Positions 40,190 to 50,643 of a stretch of DNA of 64,000 nucleotides are shown piece by piece. Made by a program: the position numbers and the translations under genes. This DNA is from an uncultured Aquiluna sp. Its GTDB lineage: Bacteria > Actinomycetota > Actinomycetes > Actinomycetales > Microbacteriaceae. Every line of letters begins with the position of its first letter. The stretch's first letter is position 1. The notes under the pieces are model-generated. The model saw nothing but the letters and a program-made list of their open reading frames with translations. It had not been told where the DNA came from and did not search any database. Where the stretch lies: the NCBI GenBank assembly GCA_913057795.1, contig CAJXOD010000001.1, positions 62,001-126,000 on the forward strand, written 5' to 3'.

Positions 40190-41335
40190 TTAGACCTTGG
40201 ACATGATCTTATAAATGGCTTCTACTAGCCACTTGCCTAGTTCTATCTTGGTGCCGGACTGTTTTAGAGTGCCTAGCTTCGTGACCAGTGTTATCTCGCT
40301 TGATTCTGAGCCCAGTGAACCGATGCTGTTTCCTGCAACGGCGGATACTCCCTTTGCGGACAGCTTCTCTAGTGAAACTGCCTCCACATCGGCACCATCT
40401 TCTACTAGAGCGAAGGCTATGCAGAAAGTGTCCGTGTGATTAGCCGCAAAATTGGCGATCAGGTCGCTGGTGGGTATCAGATCGATTGTTCGTGCTTCAC
40501 CACGTGGGAGCTTGCCCTTGAACGGTTTATCGATTCGAAAATCTGAAACGGCGGCTGCCATCACCATGATGTCACATGGGTTATCCATGGCCTGATCCAA
40601 CTCGGCCACAGTAGATGCTCTTATCACTTCAACGCCCAATGGCATTGGAATCTCAATGTTGCAAGCGATTAATCGAACCAAGGCTCCTTGGTCTCGGTAC
40701 GCGGTCGCTATTTCAATCCCCATGCGTCCAGAGGATGAGTTACCAATGAAACGCACCTGGTCAATTGGCTCTCTGGTACCCCCGGCGGTCACTGTCACGG
40801 TCATGCCGCTAAGCGGCTTTTGACCCATAACAAAATTGACAATGTCTGCGGTTTCGGGAAGCCTTCCCGGTCCGGTGTCTGAACCAGTAAGCCGGCCGGA
40901 CGCTGGTTCCATAACGCTTATGCCACGAGCCCTCAGGGTAGCAACATTGGCTTGAGTGGCTGGATTTTGCCACATCTCTGTGTGCATCGCCGGGCAAACA
41001 TAAATGGCTGAGGTGGAAGCCAGAATCGCATTCATGAGAAGGTCATCCGCAATGCCATTGGCCAGCTTGGCTAGAAAGTTAGCGGTCGCCGGAGCTACAA
41101 CTATGAGATCGGCATTAGCACCGAGCTCGACGTGTCTAACCTCGTGGACATCCTGATACATGTCATTGTCTATTGCGGTTCCAGAAAGGGCCTCAAGCGT
41201 GGCCTTTCCGATAAAACGCAGTGCGTTTTGAGTCGGAATTGCCTGAACGGTGTGGCCCTGTTCAGTAAATGCACGAATAAGATTCGCTGCCTTATACGCG
41301 GCGATTCCACCGGTTATGCCAAGCAGAATACGCAT
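40190..41335 (-). CDS. coaBC: bifunctional phosphopantothenoylcysteine decarboxylase/synthetase
   Basis: Two consecutive steps of CoA synthesis in one 381-residue protein. The N-terminal CoaC flavoprotein domain (about 1-170) has GITGGIAAYK, the catalytic His of RHVELGANAD and the Cys of CPAMHTEMW. The C-terminal CoaB ligase (about 180-381) has VTAGGTREPIDQVRFIGNSS and the lysine-rich KLPRG loop. coaE, the last enzyme of the pathway, is elsewhere in the window. Confidence 0.97.
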   Translation of the reverse strand: MRILLGITGGIAAYKAANLIRAFTEQGHTVQAIPTQNALRFIGKATLEALSGTAIDNDMYQDVHEVRHVELGANADLIVVAPATANFLAKLANGIADDLLMNAILASTSAIYVCPAMHTEMWQNPATQANVATLRARGISVMEPASGRLTGSDTGPGRLPETADIVNFVMGQKPLSGMTVTVTAGGTREPIDQVRFIGNSSSGRMGIEIATAYRDQGALVRLIACNIEIPMPLGVEVIRASTVAELDQAMDNPCDIMVMAAAVSDFRIDKPFKGKLPRGEARTIDLIPTSDLIANFAANHTDTFCIAFALVEDGADVEAVSLEKLSAKGVSAVAGNSIGSLGSESSEITLVTKLGTLKQSGTKIELGKWLVEAIYKIMSKV

Positions 41336-41342
41336 TTGCTAC

Positions 41343-41609
41343 CTACTTATTTGGAGTCTTCTCAAGCTTGCCGAGGTGAATTTCCTTCATGGCAATGCTC
41401 AGTGGCTTGTCATCAATGCTTGAGTCGACTAGCGGCCCAACGTAATTGAACAGGCTGCCTTCGTGGAGGGCGCTGTAATACTCGTTTATCTGACGCGCAC
41501 GCTTTGATGCAAAAATGACAAGCTCGTAGTTTGAGTCGGCCCTGCCCAGCACTGAATCTATGGGTGGGTAGACAATACCCTTTAGGTTTTCTAGGTTTTC
41601 GTTCAACAT
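41343..41609 (-). CDS. rpoZ: RNA polymerase omega subunit
   Basis: Small RNA polymerase subunit aiding beta-prime folding. The 88-residue protein has the actinobacterial omega pattern: [15 protein letters not shown] at the N-terminus, then [15 protein letters not shown] and the C-terminal PLSIAMKEI. It lies two bases after the gmk stop, the conserved gmk-rpoZ pair. A basic overlapping frame at 41413-41628 is not a gene. Confidence 0.96.
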   Translation of the reverse strand: MLNENLENLKGIVYPPIDSVLGRADSNYELVIFASKRARQINEYYSALHEGSLFNYVGPLVDSSIDDKPLSIAMKEIHLGKLEKTPNK

Positions 41610-41611
41610 TT

Positions 41612-42166
41612 TTACCCCTCTGACTCACTAACGATTTTCAGTATGTCTTTACCCGTTTGGGCCAAGTCATCATTGATTACTTCATAATCAAACTCTTCGG
41701 CTGATTCAATCTCAGCTCTTGCATTGCTAAGTCTAGTTTGTATTTGTGATTCTGTCTCGGTTGCTCTGTCCCGAAGCCTAGATTCGAGTACCTCGAAGCT
41801 AGGCGGGTGAACAAATATAGTGATGGCTGTTGGCTTTGACTTCATCACCTGTCTCGCCCCTTGGAGGTCGATTTCAAGAAGCAAATGGAGGCCCTCGGCA
41901 TCCGCACGAGTTAGCTCATCTAGCAGTGTGCCGTAATAGTTATCTCCATGCACTGTTGCCCATTCCAAGAATTGGTCATCGGCGATTAGCTTTTCGAACT
42001 TGGCCTTGTCTACAAAGTGATAGTGGACCCCATCCACCTCATTCGGTCTGGCCGATCTGGTCGTCGCTGACACTGAAAGTGAATAGCCCTCCGCGTTGGC
42101 AAGTAGCCAACGGACAAGGGTCCCTTTTCCGACGCCTGCAGGGCCGGCAAGAACAATCAGGCTCAC
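41612..42166 (-). CDS. gmk: guanylate kinase
   Basis: Phosphorylates GMP to GDP. The 184-residue protein has Walker [10 protein letters not shown] at residues 8-16, the GMP-binding [17 protein letters not shown] and a C-terminal lid. The start is GTG 42166, overlapping the pyrF stop (GTGA). In Mycobacterium and Streptomyces an integration-host-factor gene separates pyrF and gmk; here there is no room for it. Confidence 0.97.
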   Translation of the reverse strand: MSLIVLAGPAGVGKGTLVRWLLANAEGYSLSVSATTRSARPNEVDGVHYHFVDKAKFEKLIADDQFLEWATVHGDNYYGTLLDELTRADAEGLHLLLEIDLQGARQVMKSKPTAITIFVHPPSFEVLESRLRDRATETESQIQTRLSNARAEIESAEEFDYEVINDDLAQTGKDILKIVSESEG

Positions 42167-42969
42167 AGTTCTAACCTCGCTTTGTCTATTAGACCGGCCA
42201 TAGCGTTGGGGCCGGCGCCAGTGAGTGCACGAGAAAGATTAGGTATCACTCGATGAGAGCTCTCACCGAATAGCTTTTTCAGTTCCGAGAGTTCAGCTCC
42301 CTGCGCTCCAAATCCAGGTGCAAGTATTGGCACTCCGATGTCAGTCTCGGTGACAGCGCCCAGGCCGAATAGGTCAAAGTCTTGCGTCGCCCCTATTACC
42401 ACTCCGCAATCCCCCAAGCCGTTTGCCTGAGCCTGAGCGAGTACTCTCGCCGCGACAGTTTGACCATCTATAAGAGCTCGCTGGAGTTGACCGGCTTCTT
42501 TGTTAGAGGTTGCAGCAAGCAGAAAGATCCCTCCGGCGACGTCCCTTGCGTGCTCAAGCATCTCGACTGTTGAGTCGGGGCCAAGATATGGGCTAACTGT
42601 CAGTGCGTTTACCCGCAGCGGGGAGTCGTCGCCAAACCACGCTTGAGAGTAACCAAGCATCGTTGAACCAATATCTGATCTTTTGGCATCCGCTATGACA
42701 AAAAGGTCAAGGTCCCGTGCTGCCTGTAGTACTTCTTCAAGTGCAATAAACCCACTGGATCCAAATCGCTCGAAAAAAGCAACCTGCGGTTTGATTATTC
42801 CGACTCGACCATCAGCAGCATCTATGCACCTAAGCGAATACTCCTTTGCGCCATGGGCCGTATCCTCAAGTCCCCAGTTGTTCAGTTCTGTTTCGCTGGG
42901 GTCTATCCCAACGCACAGGCTTCCGAACTGGGCAATCTTGTTTTCAAGCGTGCTTGCGAAATTATTCAC
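42163..42969 (-). CDS. pyrF: orotidine 5'-phosphate decarboxylase, type 2
   Basis: Decarboxylates OMP to UMP, the last step of de novo UMP synthesis. The 268-residue protein is of the longer type 2 family, with [11 protein letters not shown] near the N-terminus, the catalytic [14 protein letters not shown] and LAPGFGAQG phosphate-binding motif. The start is GTG 42969, which overlaps the carB stop by eight bases. Confidence 0.96.
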   Translation of the reverse strand: MNNFASTLENKIAQFGSLCVGIDPSETELNNWGLEDTAHGAKEYSLRCIDAADGRVGIIKPQVAFFERFGSSGFIALEEVLQAARDLDLFVIADAKRSDIGSTMLGYSQAWFGDDSPLRVNALTVSPYLGPDSTVEMLEHARDVAGGIFLLAATSNKEAGQLQRALIDGQTVAARVLAQAQANGLGDCGVVIGATQDFDLFGLGAVTETDIGVPILAPGFGAQGAELSELKKLFGESSHRVIPNLSRALTGAGPNAMAGLIDKARLEL

Positions 42970-45900
42970 CGGTCAGCTCTATTCGTTCGAGTGCATATTC
43001 CTGAAGTGGCTTAACGCTAAACCGTCCCTCTCTCACAACCTCGAAGGATCCGATTGCTGCGCTTAGTTGAGCAACAGTTGTGAATATAGGCTTGTCGGCG
43101 GCTGTCGTTGCTGCGCGGATTTCGTAGCCGTCGATTCTGGCGTCTGCACCAGAGGGCGTGTTAACCACGACATCGACCTTGCCGGCGGTAATCATGTCCA
43201 CAATAGACTCCTGGTGCTCCCCGGCCTGAGAGTGTTTGATAACAGCCTCCGACCTGATTCCATGCCTTTCCAGCATGGCTTGAGTTCCTTGCGTAGCCAA
43301 GATTCGGAAACCGAGCTGAGCAAGGCGCCTTACTGGCAAAAGTGACTGCGGCTTATCGCGGTCGGCCACAGAAATAAATACAGTTCCCTCGGTTGGCAAT
43401 GCGGAACCTGATCCGGCTTGTGCCTTAGCAAATGCGGTTGGAAAATCCTTGTCGATGCCCATGACCTCGCCGGTGGATCTCATTTCTGGGCCCAGTAGTG
43501 AATCAACAAATCTGCCATCGCGGGTCGCAAACCTTTTGAACGGAAGCACTGCTTCCTTTACAGAAATCGGTGTTCCGGGGGGCAGGTGTCGACCGTCCCT
43601 AAGTGGGAGACCGCCTTCGGCCACCAGCTCAGAGATTTTCGCTCCCACCATTACTCTGGCCGCCGCCTTGGCAAGGGTTATTCCCAGAGCCTTTGATACG
43701 AAAGGTACGGTTCGACTGGCTCTCGGGTTCGCCTCGAGAACGTAAAGAACATCTGAAGCCATTGCGAATTGAATGTTCAATAGACCGATAACACTCAAGC
43801 CTCTGGCAATTTTCTCAGTAGCAGTAGCGACTCGATCGATTTGGCTGCGGCTGAGAGTAATCGGAGGCAGCGTGCAGCTGGAGTCGCCCGAATGAATTCC
43901 GGCTTCCTCGATGTGCTCCATCACGCCGCCGATAAACAATTCTTCGCCATCGAAAATGGCATCGATGTCTATCTCTATAGCGTCTTCCAAAAAACGATCT
44001 ACTAAAAGTGGATGCGCTGTATCAACCAGCGCATGCTCAGCGATGCGGTCAAAGTAACCATCGAGGGAGTTTTGGTCGTACACAATTTCCATACCTCGAC
44101 CCCCAAGGACAAAGCTAGGTCGCACCAGAACTGGGAATCCTATGCTTTCAACTACGGCGGTTGCCTCCTCGAGGTTTGTTGCCATTCCGTTCGCTGGTGC
44201 CAATAATCCGGCAGCATTAAGAATGCTTTGGAACTGCCCGCGCTCCTCGGCTCGGTCAATGTTTTCCGGAGTGGTACCTAGAATCGGTATCCCCTCGGCG
44301 GCAAGGCCATTGGCAAGACTTAGTGCAGTTTGACCTCCAAGTTGAACCATTACCCCCAGGAGCTCTCCAGTTTGAGATTCGGCGTGTATTACTTCGAGAA
44401 CGTCTTCAAGTGTCAGGGGCTCAAAATAGAGCCTGTCCGCGGTGTCGTAGTCGGTAGAGACCGTTTCTGGGTTGCAATTAATCATTACCGTTTCGATACC
44501 TATGTCGCGGAGTGCGAAGGTTGCGTGGACGCAGCTGTAATCAAACTCGATGCCCTGGCCGATACGATTAGGGCCGCTTCCAAGAATGATTACTTTTTTC
44601 TTGTTGGACGGGACTACTTCGGTGAACTGCTCGTAGGAGCTGTAGTGATATGGAGTTTGCGCTGGAAATTCACCCGCGCAGGTATCCACAGTCTTGAATA
44701 CAGGTCGAAGTCCGAAACTGTGCCTAAGGTTTCGTAGATCCTGCTCCGGTATGTTTCTCATCTCCGCCAATTGGAGGTCAGAAAAGCCATGTTGCTTGGC
44801 CCGCTTGAGTGAATCCGTGTCTATGGCCTCAAGACCTAAGAACCACCTTGCCGTTTCGTTTATCAGAACGATCTGGTCAATAAACCATGGATCAATTTTG
44901 GTTGCCTCAAAGACTTCGTCGGCACTGGCACCAAACCACAAGGCTTGCTGGACTTGCCCAATTCGACTCTCGGTCGGAGTGGTCATCGCCACCAGTAGGT
45001 CGGCTGGGTCTTGACTCACTGTGGGGAAGTGAAATGAACTCCCGCGCTTTTCTAGGGACCGTAGTGCCTTTTGAAGTGCTTGCGAGAACGTACGCCCTAT
45101 TGCCATTGCTTCGCCAACACTCTTCATGGTCGTCGTAAGAGTCGGGTCAGCTGCCGGAAACTTCTCAAATGCGAAGCGCGGTACTTTTACCACTATGTAA
45201 TCAAGGCTTGGCTCGAAGGATGCGGGCGTGACCATAGTGATGTCGTTTGGAATCTCGTCGAGGGTATAGCCAATCGCCAACTTTGCCGCAATTTTCGCAA
45301 TGGGGAACCCGGTCGCCTTTGAAGCAAGCGCAGAGGACCGGCTTACCCTTGGGTTCATCTCAATGACAATTACGCGGCCGTCCTTTGGATCCACCGCGAA
45401 TTGGATGTTGCAGCCGCCAGTATCGACGCCAACATCTCGAATGATGCGAATCGCGATATCACGAAGATTTTGGTACTCCCTGTCGGTCAATGTCATCGCC
45501 GGAGCTACGGTTATGGAGTCACCGGTGTGTACTCCAACCGGGTCAAAATTCTCAATTGAACAAACCACAACGCTGTTGTCGTTTTTATCACGCATGAGCT
45601 CCAGCTCATACTCCTTCCAACCGGTTATCGATTCCTCGATGAGAACTTCGGTGGTGGGAGACGCCTGAAGGCCAGCCCCCGCAATTCGTATGAGATCTTT
45701 TTCGTCGTAGGCAAAACCTGAACCCAATCCCCCCATTGTGAAGGAAGGCCTTACAACCATTGGATAGCCGATGTCGCTTGCTATCGCAAGCACCTCCTCC
45801 ATGTTGTGAGCAACTGCGGAATTCGCTACGTCTGCGCCAGCGTTCAAAACAACTTGCTTGAATTCGACTCGATCTTCCCCAGCTCTAATCGCCGCCACGT

Positions 45901-46255
45901 TTGCCCCAATAAGTTCAACCCCGTACTTCTCGAGCGAACCACGTTCGAACAGAGCCATCGCAGCATTCAGGGCTGTCTGGCCGCCAAGCGTCGGAAGTAT
46001 TGCGTCCGGACGCTCCTTTTCGATAATCGCCTCAATTACCTCTGGAGTTATTGGCTCGATGTAAGTTGCATCAGCAAAGTCAGGGTCGGTCATGATGGTG
46101 GCTGGGTTGGAATTCACCAGAATCACGCGAATGCCTTCTTCTTGAAGCACTCTGCAGGCTTGAGTTCCTGAATAGTCAAACTCACAGGCTTGCCCGATCA
46201 CGATTGGGCCTGATCCGATCACCAGAACAGACTTAATATCTTGTCGCTTTGGCAT
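42962..46255 (-). CDS. carB: carbamoyl-phosphate synthase large subunit
   Basis: Makes carbamoyl phosphate from bicarbonate, ammonia and two ATP, for pyrimidines and arginine. The 1097 residues contain two ATP-grasp halves: the first has [17 protein letters not shown], the second [19 protein letters not shown]. The C-terminal methylglyoxal-synthase-like allosteric domain starts at about residue 950. The ATG shares one base with the carA stop (TAATG). Length and order are normal. Confidence 0.98.
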   Translation of the reverse strand: MPKRQDIKSVLVIGSGPIVIGQACEFDYSGTQACRVLQEEGIRVILVNSNPATIMTDPDFADATYIEPITPEVIEAIIEKERPDAILPTLGGQTALNAAMALFERGSLEKYGVELIGANVAAIRAGEDRVEFKQVVLNAGADVANSAVAHNMEEVLAIASDIGYPMVVRPSFTMGGLGSGFAYDEKDLIRIAGAGLQASPTTEVLIEESITGWKEYELELMRDKNDNSVVVCSIENFDPVGVHTGDSITVAPAMTLTDREYQNLRDIAIRIIRDVGVDTGGCNIQFAVDPKDGRVIVIEMNPRVSRSSALASKATGFPIAKIAAKLAIGYTLDEIPNDITMVTPASFEPSLDYIVVKVPRFAFEKFPAADPTLTTTMKSVGEAMAIGRTFSQALQKALRSLEKRGSSFHFPTVSQDPADLLVAMTTPTESRIGQVQQALWFGASADEVFEATKIDPWFIDQIVLINETARWFLGLEAIDTDSLKRAKQHGFSDLQLAEMRNIPEQDLRNLRHSFGLRPVFKTVDTCAGEFPAQTPYHYSSYEQFTEVVPSNKKKVIILGSGPNRIGQGIEFDYSCVHATFALRDIGIETVMINCNPETVSTDYDTADRLYFEPLTLEDVLEVIHAESQTGELLGVMVQLGGQTALSLANGLAAEGIPILGTTPENIDRAEERGQFQSILNAAGLLAPANGMATNLEEATAVVESIGFPVLVRPSFVLGGRGMEIVYDQNSLDGYFDRIAEHALVDTAHPLLVDRFLEDAIEIDIDAIFDGEELFIGGVMEHIEEAGIHSGDSSCTLPPITLSRSQIDRVATATEKIARGLSVIGLLNIQFAMASDVLYVLEANPRASRTVPFVSKALGITLAKAAARVMVGAKISELVAEGGLPLRDGRHLPPGTPISVKEAVLPFKRFATRDGRFVDSLLGPEMRSTGEVMGIDKDFPTAFAKAQAGSGSALPTEGTVFISVADRDKPQSLLPVRRLAQLGFRILATQGTQAMLERHGIRSEAVIKHSQAGEHQESIVDMITAGKVDVVVNTPSGADARIDGYEIRAATTAADKPIFTTVAQLSAAIGSFEVVREGRFSVKPLQEYALERIELTGE

Positions 46256-47370
46256 TACTTGGACTCCTTGATTGCGTCTAGAAACTTGTCGAACAAATAA
46301 TGGCTGTCGTGTGGCCCAGCCGCTGCTTCAGGGTGATACTGGACAGAGAACGCTGGAATATCGACGCACTCAAGGCCCTCTACAACCTGATCATTGAGGC
46401 CACGATGTGAAACTTTCACTTGTCCGAACCCAAGCGGTGACTCGGCGCTATCGGATTCCAGTTTGACTGCAAAGCCGTGGTTGTGTGCCGTTACTTCGAC
46501 TCGTCCAGTCTCTTTGTTGATTACCGGTTGATTTATGCCGCGGTGGCCAAATTTGAGCTTGTATGTGTCGAAACCCAAGGCCCGTCCAAGTAATTGATTT
46601 CCGAAGCATATTCCAAAAAACGGTTTGTTTGTGCCCAGCAGTTCGCGCAGCATTGAGACCTGATCGCCGCTTGCCTCAGGGTCACCGGGGCCATTGGAGA
46701 AAAAGAACCCATCTGGTGATGACGCCAAAATCTCAGCCGCGCTAATGTCGGCCGGAAACACCTCAATTTCCAGGCCTCGCATTGCTAGGTGCTCTAGGGT
46801 CGATTTCTTTATTCCTAAATCAAGCACGGCTACTTTGCCGACAGTTTTGCCCTGGCTAGGGATCAAGTAACTGGTTGGAGTTGAGACTTGACCAGAGAGG
46901 CTCTGACCTTTCATCTCTGGGGCGGCACGCACTAGAGCGAGCATTTCGTCTGTAGACATGTCTTGCTCACTAGAGAAAATGCCGGCTCGCATCGCACCAA
47001 GACTGCGAACATGGAGGGTTATCGCTCGAGTGTCGACGTTCGAAATACCAACAATGTTGTTTTCTATCAGGTCCTGATCTAGGGTTTTTTCGGAGCGATG
47101 GTTACTAGCTATGCGTGATGGTTCTCGAACAATGTAGCCGGCAACCCAAATTTTGTTGGACTCGGCATCTGTGGCATTGGTTCCGACAATCCCAATGTGC
47201 GGAAATGTTTGCATAACAATCTGCCCAGCATAAGAAGGGTCGGTAAGCGTCTCCTGGTAACCGGTCATTCCAGTTGCGAAGACTAGTTCTCCAACACTTA
47301 CGCCCGCTACCCCATAGCGTTCGCCATCGAATATGGATCCGTCTTCCAGTACCAAATGCGCTTTATGCAA
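46255..47370 (-). CDS. carA: carbamoyl-phosphate synthase small subunit
   Basis: Glutaminase subunit feeding ammonia to CarB. The N-terminal domain begins with [15 protein letters not shown]. The class I glutamine amidotransferase domain has the nucleophile in [12 protein letters not shown] and the catalytic His/Glu in [12 protein letters not shown]. The chosen start, TTG 47370, has GGGAG six bases upstream and overlaps the previous stop by eight bases, giving 371 residues. A further upstream TTG at 47391 has no such site. Confidence 0.95.
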   Translation of the reverse strand: MHKAHLVLEDGSIFDGERYGVAGVSVGELVFATGMTGYQETLTDPSYAGQIVMQTFPHIGIVGTNATDAESNKIWVAGYIVREPSRIASNHRSEKTLDQDLIENNIVGISNVDTRAITLHVRSLGAMRAGIFSSEQDMSTDEMLALVRAAPEMKGQSLSGQVSTPTSYLIPSQGKTVGKVAVLDLGIKKSTLEHLAMRGLEIEVFPADISAAEILASSPDGFFFSNGPGDPEASGDQVSMLRELLGTNKPFFGICFGNQLLGRALGFDTYKLKFGHRGINQPVINKETGRVEVTAHNHGFAVKLESDSAESPLGFGQVKVSHRGLNDQVVEGLECVDIPAFSVQYHPEAAAGPHDSHYLFDKFLDAIKESK

Positions 47371-47851
47371 AACTAACTCCCAATGTCTCAATCAAAGCTT
47401 TTTTTATCTCGTTATGTCTCTGTTTGTCTCTGAATCGAAGGTTTGTGACAAGACCAACGTCGTTGTGGCTCCAGGAAATGCTAATTAGACCCTTAGCCTC
47501 GACGCCTCTATCTATCGTTGCGTTCACTTCTTTTAGTGACTCGATTGAAGAGGTTGGAATCGTGAAATCCACTTCGCCATTTCGGGAAAGCCCAATTCCA
47601 CTCTTTCCAAGCCAGAGTCTTGCATTTCCTCTGTTACCAAGGCCTTGGGCCCACACTTTTGCAAGTAGATCAGATGAAAACACGGTGCTCACATACAACA
47701 CCTCTCCCAAGTCATTTTCGGCAGAAAATGCGGGCAAGTCAAACAGAGTTTTCTCTTGAGACCGTCGCTTGGATCGAATTCTAAAGAGAATAAGAATGGC
47801 GATTGTCGGGACGATTAGAAGGGCAAGTCCTCCGATAAGTTCTCGCGTCAT
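47363..47851 (-). CDS. pyr-operon membrane protein with PH-like domain
   Basis: A 162-residue protein with one N-terminal membrane segment (about residues 5-24), a basic stop-transfer cluster ([11 protein letters not shown]) and a cytoplasmic domain rich in beta strands that resembles bacterial PH-like domains. Genes of this type lie between pyrC and carA in many actinobacteria (Rv1382 position). No enzymatic motif is seen and the function is unknown. Its ATG overlaps the pyrC stop (ATGA). Confidence 0.8.
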   Translation of the reverse strand: MTRELIGGLALLIVPTIAILILFRIRSKRRSQEKTLFDLPAFSAENDLGEVLYVSTVFSSDLLAKVWAQGLGNRGNARLWLGKSGIGLSRNGEVDFTIPTSSIESLKEVNATIDRGVEAKGLISISWSHNDVGLVTNLRFRDKQRHNEIKKALIETLGVSFA

Positions 47852-49119
47852 TTCTGGTCCCTAACTGATTGATCGATCATCGTGAATTGGCCTTGGTAAA
47901 TGGTGTGCTGCACTCGTCCAATGAATTCGAGCCCCAAGTACGGGTTGTTGCTTGACTTGGACTGATTCATTTCGGCCACCCCTATTCTTTCATGAGGATT
48001 GAACAGTGTGATGTTCGCCTGTGCGCCCACTTTGATGGAACCGTGATTATTGAGTCCAGTTAATTTGGATGGACGCTTGCTGATGATGTTCTCGAAGAGT
48101 GTCCAGTCACCTGCTCCAGATTGAATAAGAACTTGGTGCAGGATACTCGCGGCCGATTCCAGGCCGATCATTCCAAATGCTGCGTTCTCCCACTCACAGT
48201 CCTTCTTTTCGCCTGAGTGGGGAGCATGGTCGGTACCTAACATGTCTATTGTCCCGTCCACAAGCCCCGCCAACAGTGCCCTGTTGTCATCGGTAGTTCT
48301 TAGTGGAGGATTCACTTTATAAACCGGATCGTAGGTCCGGACCAGATCCTCGGTGAGTAAAAGATGATGTGGAGTGACTTCTGCGGTTATTTGAATACCC
48401 TTGGCTTTTGCCCATCTGACCACCTCGACTCCCCCTCCGGTGGTCAGGTGGCAAATATGTAGCCTCGACCCAGTTTCCTCGGCTAGCTGAGCATCCCTCG
48501 CGATTATTTGCTCCTCCGCGATTGCTGGCCAACCAGTTAGACCTAGTTCGGTTGCAACTGCGCCTTGGTTCATTTGCGCTCCGATGGTCAGGCTTGGTTC
48601 CTGTGCGTGCTGAGCAACCACACCGCCAAACTTCTTCACCTCGAGCAGGGCCTGCCTCATTAGGTTTTCGTCGTGGACGCACATGCCGTCGTCGCTGAAC
48701 ATGGCCACCTTTGCTCGCGACCTAGACATGTCTTGAATGTTCGCAAGTTCCAGGCCTTTGAGACCCTTGGTAACAGCTCCGATGGGCTGCACGAAGCAAA
48801 GTCCAGCCTCTATTCCCAAGTCGTACACCCGCTCAATTACCGTCGAATTATCTGCAACAGGCTCTGTGTTTGCCATGGCGCAGATAGCGGTATAGCCACC
48901 GGCAGCTGCAGCTTTAGAACCGGACAAAACCGTCTCGCTAGCCTCGAAGCCGGGTTCTCTAAGGTGTGTGTGTGGGTCGACAAAGCCGGCTAAACCAATC
49001 AGATCCGTACAGTCTGTTCCGGAGTCTGCAATCCGACCAATCTCAACTATTTGGCCCGCGTCTATCCTTATGTCCTGAATGGAGCCATCGGACAGGGTCA
49101 GGTTTTTCAGAATGATCAA
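47848..49119 (-). CDS. pyrC: dihydroorotase, class I
   Basis: Cyclises carbamoyl aspartate to dihydroorotate. The 423-residue amidohydrolase has the zinc-binding DPHTHLREPG, the downstream histidines in VAQHAQEP and ICHLTTGGG and the catalytic Asp in LGTDHAPHS. The start is TTG 49119 with GAGAGG seven bases upstream, overlapping the pyrB stop (TTGA). Class I enzymes often associate with aspartate transcarbamoylase, here encoded directly upstream. Confidence 0.96.
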   Translation of the reverse strand: MIILKNLTLSDGSIQDIRIDAGQIVEIGRIADSGTDCTDLIGLAGFVDPHTHLREPGFEASETVLSGSKAAAAGGYTAICAMANTEPVADNSTVIERVYDLGIEAGLCFVQPIGAVTKGLKGLELANIQDMSRSRAKVAMFSDDGMCVHDENLMRQALLEVKKFGGVVAQHAQEPSLTIGAQMNQGAVATELGLTGWPAIAEEQIIARDAQLAEETGSRLHICHLTTGGGVEVVRWAKAKGIQITAEVTPHHLLLTEDLVRTYDPVYKVNPPLRTTDDNRALLAGLVDGTIDMLGTDHAPHSGEKKDCEWENAAFGMIGLESAASILHQVLIQSGAGDWTLFENIISKRPSKLTGLNNHGSIKVGAQANITLFNPHERIGVAEMNQSKSSNNPYLGLEFIGRVQHTIYQGQFTMIDQSVRDQK

Positions 49120-50051
49120 TTGGTCACCTCTCCGGACAAAACTCGATGCAGTACCGCCATCCTCACTGCCAAGCCATTTTCAACTTGCCTCAGCACTGCA
49201 GATCGCGGATCGTTAGCAGCCTGATTCGATATCTCGAGGCCACGGTTCATTGGGCCGGGATGCATAATTACAGTTTCCTTGCCGAGCTGCGCCAAGCGCG
49301 TCTGGTCCAGCGACCAATTCTTGATGTAATCCCTGGTGGTAAAGGCCTCGTTTTTTTGCATGCGTTCCAGTTGCACTCTTAGCATCATCACCACGTCTGG
49401 TTGTTCTGCCAGAGCTTCATCAAAGCTTTTGTATACCTTTGCGCCCATAGCCGCGATTCCCTCTGGAACAAGCTCAGCGGGACCAGCGACGCTGACCGCT
49501 GCCCCCAAGAGTGAGAGCAAGAGTATGTTGCTTCTGGCGACTCTGGAGTGTTCCAAGTCTCCGACAATCAAAACCTTGACGCCGGTAAGGTCGCTACCCG
49601 AGAACTTCAACTGCCTGATTGTCAGCGCGTCCAGCAGGGCCTGAGTGGGGTGTTCATGCCTTCCATCTCCAGCATTAATAATGCTCGCCGAAACCCAACC
49701 CCTATTGGCAAGCGCATGGGCCGCGCCCGACATTGGGTGTCTCACGATTATGGCGGCGGCACCTAGGGCTTCTAAGGTCTGCGCGGTGTCTTTCAGCGAC
49801 TCGCCCTTCGATGTGCTCGAGGCCTGCGCGTCGAAGTTGATTACATCGGCACTCAGTCTCTTCGCAGCAATTTCAAAGCTAATTCTGGTTCTAGTTGAGT
49901 TTTCATAGAACAAATTCACTACTGTCTTGCCCCGGAGTGCAGGCAAGCTCTTCACTGTTCTCTGGTTTACTTGACTTAGCTGTTGGGCACTGTCGAGAAG
50001 GGCCACGGCTGAATCCTTCGTGAGATCCCGAACCGAAATTAGATGCTTCAT
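49116..50051 (-). CDS. pyrB: aspartate carbamoyltransferase catalytic subunit
   Basis: Joins carbamoyl phosphate and aspartate to carbamoyl aspartate. The 311 residues include the carbamoyl phosphate loop FYENSTRTRISFE, the 80s-loop region with SSTSKGESLKDT and the HPGPMNRG segment near the C-terminus. No pyrI regulatory gene is present, so control probably comes through PyrR. Its ATG overlaps the pyrR stop (ATGA). Confidence 0.97.
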   Translation of the reverse strand: MKHLISVRDLTKDSAVALLDSAQQLSQVNQRTVKSLPALRGKTVVNLFYENSTRTRISFEIAAKRLSADVINFDAQASSTSKGESLKDTAQTLEALGAAAIIVRHPMSGAAHALANRGWVSASIINAGDGRHEHPTQALLDALTIRQLKFSGSDLTGVKVLIVGDLEHSRVARSNILLLSLLGAAVSVAGPAELVPEGIAAMGAKVYKSFDEALAEQPDVVMMLRVQLERMQKNEAFTTRDYIKNWSLDQTRLAQLGKETVIMHPGPMNRGLEISNQAANDPRSAVLRQVENGLAVRMAVLHRVLSGEVTN

Positions 50052-50578
50052 CCAGAGATCACAACCTGATCGATACCGTCACTGCCCAGGAGTTGAACCG
50101 AAACTCGTTCCGAAACGGATGTGGGAAGGTTTTTACCAACAAAATCTGGCCGTATTGGCAATTCTCGATGGCCTCGATCAACAAGGACTGCAAGCTTTAC
50201 TTGCTTAGGTCTGCCATAGCCAGTCAAAGCATCGAGTGCCGCCCTAACGGTTCGGCCCGAAAATAGCACGTCATCGACTAACACCACGACTTTGTTGTCA
50301 ATGCCTGAAATTGGCAGACTGGTTTCTAGAATCTCGCGTTCGGCATTTACTAAATCGTCCCGATACATGGTTATGTCAAGAATCCCGAACTCTATGATTT
50401 GATTTGGTTCGATGGCCTCGAGAATTTCTACAATACGCTTTGCTAACTCGACGCCCCGAGTTGGAATACCTAAAATCACCAGATTTTCTGGGCCCTCATT
50501 GGCCTCTAGAATTTCGTGGGAGATACGCCTCAGCGCTCTGAGAATGTCCGGTCCGTCTAGGACTGCGCGGTTTGACAA
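50048..50578 (-). CDS. pyrR: PyrR bifunctional regulator/uracil phosphoribosyltransferase
   Basis: UMP-responsive RNA-binding regulator of pyr genes with uracil phosphoribosyltransferase fold. The 176-residue protein has the PRPP-binding loop VVLVDDVLFSGRTVRA and a conserved VDRGHRELPIRPDFVGKN segment. The start is TTG 50578 with AAGGAG six bases upstream. It heads pyrRBC-carAB-pyrF. The leader hairpin overlapping the ribosome binding site suggests autoregulation at translation. Confidence 0.96.
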   Translation of the reverse strand: MSNRAVLDGPDILRALRRISHEILEANEGPENLVILGIPTRGVELAKRIVEILEAIEPNQIIEFGILDITMYRDDLVNAEREILETSLPISGIDNKVVVLVDDVLFSGRTVRAALDALTGYGRPKQVKLAVLVDRGHRELPIRPDFVGKNLPTSVSERVSVQLLGSDGIDQVVISG

Positions 50579-50585
50579 CTTCTAC

Positions 50586-50605
50586 TCCTTCTTCGCCTCG
50601 CAGGA
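50586..50605 (-). promoter_or_regulatory. candidate PyrR-binding hairpin over the pyrR ribosome binding site
   Basis: On the minus strand, TCCT (50605-50602) and AGGA (50589-50586) form a short stem around a loop that contains GCGAGGCG. The 3' arm is itself part of the AAGGAG site of pyrR. The loop purine pattern GAGGC resembles the known PyrR-binding loop. This fits the PyrR-dependent translational repression described in Mycobacterium smegmatis. The stem is seen; binding is inferred. Confidence 0.5.
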
Positions 50606-50643
50606 CGATTTTAAAGGACAACTTTTTCTAAATCATAACAGCC

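Noticed and set aside
41413..41628. 71-codon minus-strand frame overlapping rpoZ
   Set aside because: Alternate frame of rpoZ and gmk sequence, basic shadow composition, no independent ribosome binding site.
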